19,771 nucleotides of DNA from VGDP01 sp040905845 (lineage in GTDB: Bacteria > Pseudomonadota > Alphaproteobacteria > SP197). The notes under the pieces are model-generated. The model searched no databases, was not told where the DNA came from, and saw only the letters and a program-made list of their open reading frames with translations. Positions within the stretch are counted from its first letter, which is position 1; each line of letters opens with the position of its first letter. Location of the stretch: positions 1 to 19,771 of the forward strand of contig JBBDQV010000173.1 of assembly GCA_040905845.1 (NCBI GenBank). Direction: 5' to 3'. Of this stretch, positions 7,016 to 12,735 are shown one piece after another. The position numbers were made by a program, and so were the translations under genes.

Positions 7016-8272
7016 TTAGAACCGATCGATCCGGAACGGGCCCAGCTCGACCGAAGGCCGCCGCCCGGCCACCAGATCGGCGATCAGCCGGCCGGTGATG
7101 GCGCCGCCGGTCAAGCCCAGATGGCCGTGGCCGAAAGCATAGAACACGTTGGCGAAGCGGGGCGAGCGCGCGATCACGGGCTTGCTGTCGGGCAGCGACG
7201 GCCGATGACCCATCCAACGCGAGGCGCCGTCGGTCCTGAGTCCCGGGAACATCGCCTTCGCCTTGGCCAGCAGCACGTCGGCGCGGCGCCAGTCGGGCGC
7301 CGCGTCGAGCGAGGCGAGCTCGACCGTGCCGGCGACCCTGAGCCCCATCGCCATGGGCGTCGCGATGAAACCCTGGCCGTAGGGCATGATCATGCGCCGA
7401 GGCATCACGCCGGGATCGGGGATCGTGACGTGATAGCCCCGCTCGGTTTCGAGCGGTACGGGGCTGCCCAGTCGGCGGGCGAGCGTGCCCGACCACGCGC
7501 CGGCGGCGATCACGAGGGCGTCGAACGGCTCCGTCCCCGCGTCGGTGACCACGGCGCTGGGGCCGTCGGGTCCGAACTCGAAGTCGACGACCGCCTTGCG
7601 CTCGATCCGCCCGCCGCGCCGCGTCAGGTGCTCGGCCAGGCCCTTGACCAGGCCGCCGGGATCGACGACGCGCCCGACGTCGGGCAGCAGCGTGGCTCGT
7701 CGCCAGTCGGGCCCGAGCGCCGGCTCGATCTGGCGGATCGCCTCCTCGGGTACGTCCTCCATGGCGACGCCGTGGCGCCGGCGCAGGTCGCGGCCCGGGC
7801 GGCTCGCGTCATACGCCTTGCGCGTGGGAAACACCCAGAGAATGCCGTCGCGCCGGAGCAGATGCCCGAGCCCCGCCTCGGCGAGCAGCGGCTCATAGGC
7901 GTCGAGCGCGTGGGGCAGATAGGTGGCGAGCTCGGCGACGATCCGGCGCACCCGGTTCGGGCTCGAGGCGCGCAGCAGGCGTGCGAGCCACGGCACGAGG
8001 CGCGGCAGGTGGCGCCAGCGCACGGTCAGTGGACCGAGCGGGTCGAGCAGCCAGCCCGGCACCTGCCACAGCATGCCCGGATGGCCGAGCGGCTCGACCG
8101 AGCCGGGACTGACGGCGCCGGCGTTGCCGAACGAGGTCGCCTCGCCGGGCGGCAGCCGGTCGATCAGCGTGACAATGTGGCCGTCGCGCGCCAGCCAGCA
8201 CGCGGTCGCCGTGCCGACGATGCCGGCGCCGACAACGGCGACTCGGCGCGGCGCGACAGTCCCCCGGAGCAT
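7016..8272 (-). CDS. DadA-like D-amino acid dehydrogenase (FAD-dependent oxidoreductase, DAO family)
   Basis: A 418-residue flavoprotein of usual DadA length. The N-terminal dinucleotide-binding motif is RRVAVVGAGIVGTATACWLA (GxGxxG at residues 15-20), followed by an acidic strand end (LIDR). SFGNAGAVSPGS is the characteristic DadA segment after it. Near the C-terminus, YAFGHGHLGLTGGAITGRLI is the second FAD-contact motif. DadA oxidatively deaminates D-amino acids to 2-oxo acids and ammonia at the inner membrane, passing electrons to the respiratory chain. Other DAO-family substrates (proline derivatives, opines) remain possible. I start at ATG 8272, eight codons before the FAD fold; the longer frame to 8368 is rich in Arg and unconserved. 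No Shine-Dalgarno is visible there. It is first in a three-gene operon with the aminotransferase and DMT genes. Confidence 0.88.
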   Translation of the reverse strand: MLRGTVAPRRVAVVGAGIVGTATACWLARDGHIVTLIDRLPPGEATSFGNAGAVSPGSVEPLGHPGMLWQVPGWLLDPLGPLTVRWRHLPRLVPWLARLLRASSPNRVRRIVAELATYLPHALDAYEPLLAEAGLGHLLRRDGILWVFPTRKAYDASRPGRDLRRRHGVAMEDVPEEAIRQIEPALGPDWRRATLLPDVGRVVDPGGLVKGLAEHLTRRGGRIERKAVVDFEFGPDGPSAVVTDAGTEPFDALVIAAGAWSGTLARRLGSPVPLETERGYHVTIPDPGVMPRRMIMPYGQGFIATPMAMGLRVAGTVELASLDAAPDWRRADVLLAKAKAMFPGLRTDGASRWMGHRPSLPDSKPVIARSPRFANVFYAFGHGHLGLTGGAITGRLIADLVAGRRPSVELGPFRIDRF

Positions 8273-8442
8273 GGCGCGACTTGTAGCGCACGCCCGCCCG
8301 GGGCGCATCAGCGTTCGCCAACCGGCGCGCCGAGGCGGTCCGCGCAAGAATCTTTGCGCCGGCCTCACATCGCTCTTGAATCGCGGCGAGCCGGTACTAA
8401 TGTCACGCGCCGAATCGGTGACCTCAGCAGGGGCGTCGGGCC
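8273..8442. promoter_or_regulatory. Divergent promoter region of dadA-like and SET genes, with three GANTC sites
   Basis: This 170-bp gap must drive both the minus-strand dadA operon and the plus-strand SET gene. It holds three GAATC pentamers (8348-8352, 8378-8382, 8412-8416), each a CcrM-type GANTC methylation site. A 6-bp inverted repeat GCGCAA/TTGCGC (8342-8347, 8354-8359) brackets the first. A weak sigma-70-like candidate for the SET gene is TTGAAT (8376-8381), 16 bases, TAATGT (8398-8403). On the minus strand TACAAG (8285-8280) ends seven bases before the dadA ATG. These are candidates by eye only. Confidence 0.4.
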
Positions 8443-8865
8443 GTGAGCTTCACAGTCTGGGACCTCGTCGAGGTCCGGCCCTGCGGGGCGGACGACCGGG
8501 GCCTGTACGCCCGCCGCGACATCAGGCGCGGCGAGGTCATCGGCAGCTTCGACGGCCGCGCGACCCTCCTGGGAATCGGGCCCGACGGGCGGCTCGAGAC
8601 CGGCGGCTACGCCTTCAAGGACCTGATCCAGCTACGCCGGGTCGGCGACTCGGTGCTCGTGCTCGCGCCGGTCGACGGCTTCGAAGGCGTCGACTTCACG
8701 AACCATAGCTGCCAGCCCAACGCGGCCGTCCAGCAGGGCGTCGTGCTCGTCGCGCGGCGCAAGATCAAGGCGGGCGAGCAGATCACGATGGATTACCGCA
8801 GGATGGATGTCGTTCCCGAAGGGATCGATTGCTGGTGCCAGACCGAGCAGAACTGCAGGATCTGA
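8443..8865 (+). CDS. SET-domain protein (putative protein-lysine methyltransferase)
   Basis: A 140-residue protein that is essentially one SET domain. Conserved elements appear in order: RGLYARRDIRRGEVIGSF at residues 19-36 (cofactor-site loop and first strands), the diagnostic VDFTNHSCQPNA (NHSCxPN at 87-93), VARRKIKAGEQITMDY with the catalytic-type tyrosine Y118, and a short post-SET-like CWC plus a third Cys (C130, C132, C138). SET enzymes transfer methyl from S-adenosylmethionine to lysine side chains. Bacterial examples are scattered and their substrates mostly unknown; ribosomal or nucleoid proteins are possible. The start is GTG 8443 with purine-rich AGCAGGGG upstream. No in-frame ATG offers an alternative before the domain. 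It stands alone, divergent from the dadA operon and convergent with the M24 gene, 25 bp apart. Confidence 0.88.
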   Translation: MSFTVWDLVEVRPCGADDRGLYARRDIRRGEVIGSFDGRATLLGIGPDGRLETGGYAFKDLIQLRRVGDSVLVLAPVDGFEGVDFTNHSCQPNAAVQQGVVLVARRKIKAGEQITMDYRRMDVVPEGIDCWCQTEQNCRI

Positions 8866-8890
8866 CGCCGACAAGACCGCGCCGTAGCCG

Positions 8891-10060
8891 TCACTCAACC
8901 GCGATTTCCAGCGGCACGTCGCCGCCGCCGACCAGCATTTCGAGCCCCTCCTCCGTCAGGGCATAGGTGCCGCCCTGGACGACGCCGAGACCTTCGTCGG
9001 CCAGCTCGAGGCAGGCGTGCAGGACGAAGACCATGCCCTCAGCCACGACGCGCCGCGCGCCCCGGCTGATCTGCAGCGTCTCGAGCCAGATCGGCGGATA
9101 GGCGATGCCGATGCCGTAGCCGAAGCGCATCATCGCCCGGTCCTCGAGCCCGCGGGCGCGCAAGGGTACGAGCGAGGCCTCCTCGATCGCCTCGACCGGC
9201 GCACCGGGCGCGACAACGCCGATGCCGGCGGCGAGCGAGGCGCGCGCGGCCTCGTAGAGCTCGCGCACGGCGGGCGAGGCGGCGCCGACGGCGAGGCTGT
9301 GGATCGCGACCGCATGGTAGCGCCGCTCGACGCCGGCGAACTCGGCGTGGATCAGGTCGCCGCGCTCGATGCGCCGGCCGCGCGGTGTCGCGTGCCCGCC
9401 GGCCGCGCGGGGACCGCCGGCCAGCTCGGTCGGGATCGCCCAATAGTCGCCGCCGGCGCCGCGCATCGCCGCCTCGATGCGCCCAGCGAGCTCGATCTCG
9501 GTGGTTCCGGCGCGTGCGTAGGCCCGGAAGGCGGCGAGGCCGGCTTCGGCGTGGCTGGCGGCCCGGCGCAGGTATCCCATTTCCCGTGCCGACTTGATGA
9601 CCCGCAGTTCGCCGAGGAGGTCGGTTGCGTCGTCGAGCGTCGCGGGCGCGAGCGCGTCGGCGAGCCGGCGGCCGAGCGCGTGCGTCAGTGCGTAGGACTG
9701 CGATTCGATGGCCAGCCGACCCTGGCGCAGGCCAGCGTCGCGCGTGGCATTGGCGATCGCCGCGACCGGATCCTCGGCGTGCATCCGGTACGTGCGGACC
9801 TCGGTCAACCACGACGTCTCCCGCGCGAGCGGCAGATCGACGTCGCGCAGCACCAGGATGGGCTCGCCGCCGCCGACGTCGAAGATCAGCGCCTGCGGGC
9901 TGTTGACCGCGACCCAGGAGTCGTAGCCGCCAAGGTAATAGAGGTGCTCGGGCGCGACCGAAACGCAGCCATCGAACCCCGCGCGCATCAACGCGCGCCG
10001 CGCGCGGGCAAACCGCTCGCGGTGCTCGTCCAAGGGAAAGGCCGCGAAGGGTGGGGGCAT
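8891..10060 (-). CDS. M24-family (pita-bread) protein, creatinase/ectoine hydrolase-like, metal ligands absent
   Basis: A 389-residue protein with the two-domain layout of creatinase and Xaa-Pro aminopeptidase: an N-terminal domain (to about residue 150, ending in ELRVIKSARE) and a C-terminal pita-bread domain. The conserved H223 and GDLIHAEF follow the usual order. At the five positions that hold the dinuclear metal in M24 peptidases (Asp, Asp, His, Glu, Glu) my alignment by eye gives E240, V251, Y315 (GYGIG instead of GHGIG), H348 and G363. The IAYPPIW segment after the GYGIG turn recalls the ectoine hydrolase DoeA and its relatives. A metal-independent C-N hydrolase is therefore more likely than a peptidase; substrate unknown. 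The start is ATG 10060. It is transcribed towards, and convergent with, the SET gene. Confidence 0.85.
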   Translation of the reverse strand: MPPPFAAFPLDEHRERFARARRALMRAGFDGCVSVAPEHLYYLGGYDSWVAVNSPQALIFDVGGGEPILVLRDVDLPLARETSWLTEVRTYRMHAEDPVAAIANATRDAGLRQGRLAIESQSYALTHALGRRLADALAPATLDDATDLLGELRVIKSAREMGYLRRAASHAEAGLAAFRAYARAGTTEIELAGRIEAAMRGAGGDYWAIPTELAGGPRAAGGHATPRGRRIERGDLIHAEFAGVERRYHAVAIHSLAVGAASPAVRELYEAARASLAAGIGVVAPGAPVEAIEEASLVPLRARGLEDRAMMRFGYGIGIAYPPIWLETLQISRGARRVVAEGMVFVLHACLELADEGLGVVQGGTYALTEEGLEMLVGGGDVPLEIAVE

Positions 10061-10156
10061 GAGCGCACCGCCGCCGATGTGGAGACGGCATCCTAGAGCA
10101 GGTTACGAACACGCTTATGCAGGAAGTCCGCCATCTTTGGGCAGGCTGCACGGCTG

Positions 10157-10221
10157 TCCGGTTCGCGCTCGCCACGCGGTTCGAGACGCGTGCCTTCGGC
10201 ACGCTCCTCACCGCGAACGGA
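10157..10221. repeat. Palindromic dispersed-repeat copy 1 (TTCGAGACGCG type)
   Basis: The core is GTTCGAGACGCGTGCC (10179-10194) followed by TTCGGCACGCTCCTCA to 10210. The inner stem CGTGCC/GGCACG has a three-base loop. An outer stem pairs TCCGGTTCGCG (10157-10167) with CGCGAACGGA (10212-10221), with one bulged G. The core pattern, TTCGAGACGCG, a variable stem and CGCTCCTCA, matches a repeat I recall from many alphaproteobacterial intergenic regions. Confidence 0.7.
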
Positions 10222-10249
10222 CTTCTTGAGTCATTCTTTGGCGGCTGCA

Positions 10250-10307
10250 GACCCCGTTCGTGCTGAGGGCGACCCGTAGGGTCGCGTCTCGAAGCACGGA
10301 CGGGGTC
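10250..10307. repeat. Palindromic dispersed-repeat copy 2, inverted relative to copy 1
   Basis: The outer stem pairs 10250-10264 (GACCCCGTTCGTGCT) with 10293-10307 over 15 positions with a single T-G wobble. The inner stem GCGACCC (10269-10275), loop GTA, GGGTCGC (10279-10285) is perfect. Read on the minus strand, the core is GCTTCGAGACGCGACCC, then a stem and CGCCCTCAGC, the same plan as copy 1 at 10179-10210 but in the opposite orientation. The variable inner stems differ while remaining self-complementary, so the structure appears conserved rather than the bases. Confidence 0.75.
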
Positions 10308-10461
10308 TGACGCTCGGTTGGCGCCGAGTATGTGCAAAGCTACGTTCGAGATCGCGCCTGGGCCGGTTCAGCGCCACATTCCGCGCGGCCCGGGGTCGCG
10401 GCCCGCGAGCGCCTGGTCGGGATGTGCTACGGTCCCGCGCCAAGCCCGGCGGGGACCCGAC

Positions 10462-11688
10462 GTGAGTTCCGAGACCGAACCTTCCGAACCAGCCGGCGGC
10501 TGGCCTCTGATCGTCGCGCTGGCGCTGTGCCAGCTCGTCTCCTACGGCTCGATCTACTACGCCTTCGCGTTGTTCATCGCGCCCATGGAGGCCGAGCTGG
10601 GCTGGAGCCGAACCTCGATCAGCGGTGCCGCCTCGCTCGGCCTCCTCGTGTCCGGCCTGTGCGCCTACGGCATGGGACGCTGGATCGACCGGCACGGCGG
10701 GCGCTGGCTCATGGCCGCCGGCTCGCTGCTCGCCGTCGTCCTGCTCGCCGCCTGGTCGCGCGTCGAGACGGCGGGCGGGTTCACCCTGGTCTGGTTCGGC
10801 CTCGGCGTGGTCATGGCCGCGACGCAGTATCAGGCACTGTTCCCGGTGCTGATCCGGCGCTATCGGGCGAGCTATCGGACCCGCATCACGGTCGTCACCC
10901 TGATCGCCGGGTTCGCGAGCACCGTGTTCATTCCCCTGAACCACGTGCTGATCGACGCGCTCGGTTGGCGCCAGGCCCTGGTCGTGCTCGCCCTCGGCCA
11001 GCTCGTGGTGTGCGTGCCCGTGCATGGTTTGTGGCTGCGCGACGGCGGTCCGGCCGGAGGCACGCCCGTGCCCCAGGCGGCGCATCGTCCGGCGGCCGGA
11101 CCAGGGCCGGTGCGTCGCGCCCTCGGCACGCGCACCTTCTGGGGCCTCGTGCTCTGCTTCAGCGCGACCTCGCTCACCAATTCGGTGATCGCGTTCCATG
11201 CCGTGCCTCTGCTCGACGAGCGCGGCTTCACGCCGGGCGTCGCGGTCGGCGCCATCGCCCTGATCGGCCCGGCCCAGGTCGCCGCGCGCCTCGCCGTGTT
11301 CGCCGCCGGCCGGCGTTCGTCCACCGTGGCGATCGGCCGCGTGGCGCTGGCCGTCCTGCCGGTGGCGTTCGCCGTCCTGATGCTGTGGCCAGGCTCGGTC
11401 GCGGCGCTGTTCGTCTTCGCCTTGGCCTTCGGCGGCGTGAACGGGACCATGACGATCGTGCGCGCCACGGCGGTCCCCGACCTTCTGTGGCGCGAGGGCT
11501 ATGGCGCCATCAACGGGGTCGTCGCCTTGCCGACCACGTTCGCCCACGCGGCCGCGCCGATCATCGCCGCGCACATGTGGACCACGTTCGGCGGTTACGA
11601 CACGGTCGTCTGGGCGATGGCGGGGTGCGCGGCCGTCGCGGCCGGCGCCTTCTGGTTCGCCGTCCGTTCCGCGGCGACGGCGGGCTGA
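10462..11688 (+). CDS. MFS transporter
   Basis: A 408-residue inner-membrane protein with about twelve hydrophobic segments. The N-terminal half begins WPLIVALALCQLVSYGSIYYA, followed by ELGWSRTSISGAASLGLLVS, a segment typical of MFS proteins related to monocarboxylate/oxalate-formate type carriers. The loop 2/3 motif is GRWIDRHGGRWLM. A hydrophilic central loop (about residues 195-225) carries Gly, Pro and Ala. Substrate unknown. I choose GTG 10462 because GGCGGGG lies upstream and the first helix then begins some 15 residues in; the longer frame back to 10318 adds 48 unconserved residues running into the repeat region. It ends 129 bp before livH, with structured DNA in between, so it is probably not part of the Liv operon. 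Confidence 0.85.
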   Translation: MSSETEPSEPAGGWPLIVALALCQLVSYGSIYYAFALFIAPMEAELGWSRTSISGAASLGLLVSGLCAYGMGRWIDRHGGRWLMAAGSLLAVVLLAAWSRVETAGGFTLVWFGLGVVMAATQYQALFPVLIRRYRASYRTRITVVTLIAGFASTVFIPLNHVLIDALGWRQALVVLALGQLVVCVPVHGLWLRDGGPAGGTPVPQAAHRPAAGPGPVRRALGTRTFWGLVLCFSATSLTNSVIAFHAVPLLDERGFTPGVAVGAIALIGPAQVAARLAVFAAGRRSSTVAIGRVALAVLPVAFAVLMLWPGSVAALFVFALAFGGVNGTMTIVRATAVPDLLWREGYGAINGVVALPTTFAHAAAPIIAAHMWTTFGGYDTVVWAMAGCAAVAAGAFWFAVRSAATAG

Positions 11689-11817
11689 GAACGCTCTTGC
11701 CGACACAGGTGTCGTCGGCTAGTTGTGGCGCAAGCCCCGGTGCCGGGTGATCGCGGTCCTTCGTCGCGATCCCGCGAGAACACCGGGGCAGTGTCGCGGG
11801 GAGCTTCCTCGGGGACG
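11689..11817 (+). promoter_or_regulatory. Structured leader / promoter region of the liv operon
   Basis: This 129-bp gap contains a hairpin GCCGAC (11699-11704)/GTCGGC (11714-11719), with an overlapping alternative GACAC/GTGTC (11702-11706, 11709-11713). Downstream is a nested structure: outer stem GCCCCGGTG (11734-11742)/CACCGGGGC (11781-11789) around an inner stem ATCGCG (11750-11755)/CGCGAT (11765-11770). If transcribed, it would form a folded 5' leader ending 28 bases before the livH ATG. No T-run follows, so it is not an obvious intrinsic terminator. Confidence 0.4.
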
Positions 11818-12732
11818 ATGGCGTACTTCACCCAGCAGTTGATCAACGGGTTGGCGCTCGGCTCGATCTACGGGCTGATCGCCATCGGCTACACGATGGT
11901 CTACGGGATCATCGGCATGATCAATTTCGCCCATGGCGACGTCTACATGATGGGCGCGTTCCACGCGATCATCCTGTTCCTCGTCCTGGGTTTCCTCGGC
12001 GTGACCTGGGTGCCACTCGCGATTCTTCTGGTGCTCCTGGGCGGACTGTTCCTGACCGCCGTCTACGGCTGGGCGGTCGAGCGCATCGCCTACCGGCCGC
12101 TCAGGGGATCGTCGCGGCTCGCGCCCCTCATTTCGGCCATCGGCATGTCGATCCTGCTGCAGAACTACGTGCTGCTGCTCCAGGGCGCGCGCGGCAAGCC
12201 GCTGCACGGCGTGGTCACTGGCGCGATCCCGTTGTTCGAGGAGCAGGGCTTCACGGTCCAGATCGGCTACATGCAGGTCATGATCATCATGATCACGATC
12301 GTGCTGATGGCGGGATTCACCTGGCTCATCACGCGCACCTCGCTGGGTCGGGCGCAGCGGGCGTGCGAGCAGGACCGGCGCATGGCGGCGCTGCTCGGGG
12401 TCAACATCGACCGCACGATCTCGATGACGTTCGTGATCGGCGCCGCGCTCGCCTCGGTCGCCGGGCTCATGGTCACGCTCTACTACGGCATCATCGACTT
12501 CTACATCGGCTTCGTCGCAGGCATCAAAGCGTTCACGGCGGCCGTGCTCGGCGGCATCGGCTCGCTGCCCGGCGCCATGCTCGGCGGCATGCTGATCGGC
12601 CTGATCGAGGCGTTCTGGTCGGCCTATTTCACCGTCGAGTACAAGGACGTCGCCGCGTTCTCGGTGCTGGTCCTGGTGCTCATCTTCCGGCCGACCGGCC
12701 TGCTCGGGAAACCCGAGGTCGAGAAGGTCTGA
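11818..12732 (+). CDS. livH: Branched-chain amino acid ABC transporter permease LivH
   Basis: A 304-residue permease of the LivH type. The start region MAYFTQQLINGLALGSIYGLIA matches family N-termini, followed by GMINFAHGDVYMMGAF, the hallmark LivH segment. The cytoplasmic coupling segment is RACEQDRRMAALLGVNID, which contacts the ATPase, and a later conserved block is FTAAVLGGIGSLPGAMLGG. With LivM it forms the membrane channel of an importer for leucine, isoleucine, valine or related compounds. ATG 11818 is favoured because upstream in-frame residues to 11725 are hydrophilic and fall in the folded leader; GGGGA lies just before it. It is the first gene of a compact operon: livM begins 3 bp after its stop. 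Confidence 0.96.
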   Translation: MAYFTQQLINGLALGSIYGLIAIGYTMVYGIIGMINFAHGDVYMMGAFHAIILFLVLGFLGVTWVPLAILLVLLGGLFLTAVYGWAVERIAYRPLRGSSRLAPLISAIGMSILLQNYVLLLQGARGKPLHGVVTGAIPLFEEQGFTVQIGYMQVMIIMITIVLMAGFTWLITRTSLGRAQRACEQDRRMAALLGVNIDRTISMTFVIGAALASVAGLMVTLYYGIIDFYIGFVAGIKAFTAAVLGGIGSLPGAMLGGMLIGLIEAFWSAYFTVEYKDVAAFSVLVLVLIFRPTGLLGKPEVEKV

Positions 12733-12735
12733 GCC

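Larger units (their letters stand above)
10061..10461. other. 401-bp intergenic region between M24 and MFS genes
   Basis: The gap holds the divergent upstream regions of the M24 gene (minus) and the MFS gene (plus). Its middle third is occupied by two palindromic repeat copies listed separately. An 8-bp inverted pair GAAGTCCG (10123-10130) and CGGACTTC (10218-10225) encloses the first copy. An imperfect direct repeat ending in GGCTGCA occurs at about 10131-10149 and 10232-10248. From 10311 to 10461 I see no structure beyond the ribosome-binding site of the MFS gene. No convincing small ORF is present. Confidence 0.6.

Noticed and set aside
7121..8446. Plus-strand open frame of 441 codons opposite the dadA-like gene
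   Set aside because: Antisense of a flavoprotein with intact FAD motifs; its own translation shows no recognisable domain.
8891..10060. M24 gene called as a Xaa-Pro aminopeptidase
   Set aside because: All five metal-ligand positions appear substituted, so a standard metallopeptidase label is not supported.
9039..10337. Minus-strand open frame of 432 codons, alternate frame of the M24 gene
   Set aside because: Arg/Pro-rich out-of-frame shadow; the overlapping frame shows the pita-bread fold signatures.
10231..11706. Minus-strand open frame of 491 codons opposite the second MFS gene
   Set aside because: Charged low-complexity antisense product that also runs through the palindromic repeat.
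11725..11817. LivH start at 11725
   Set aside because: The added residues are hydrophilic, unlike LivH N-termini, and coincide with the folded leader; ATG 11818 matches the family.
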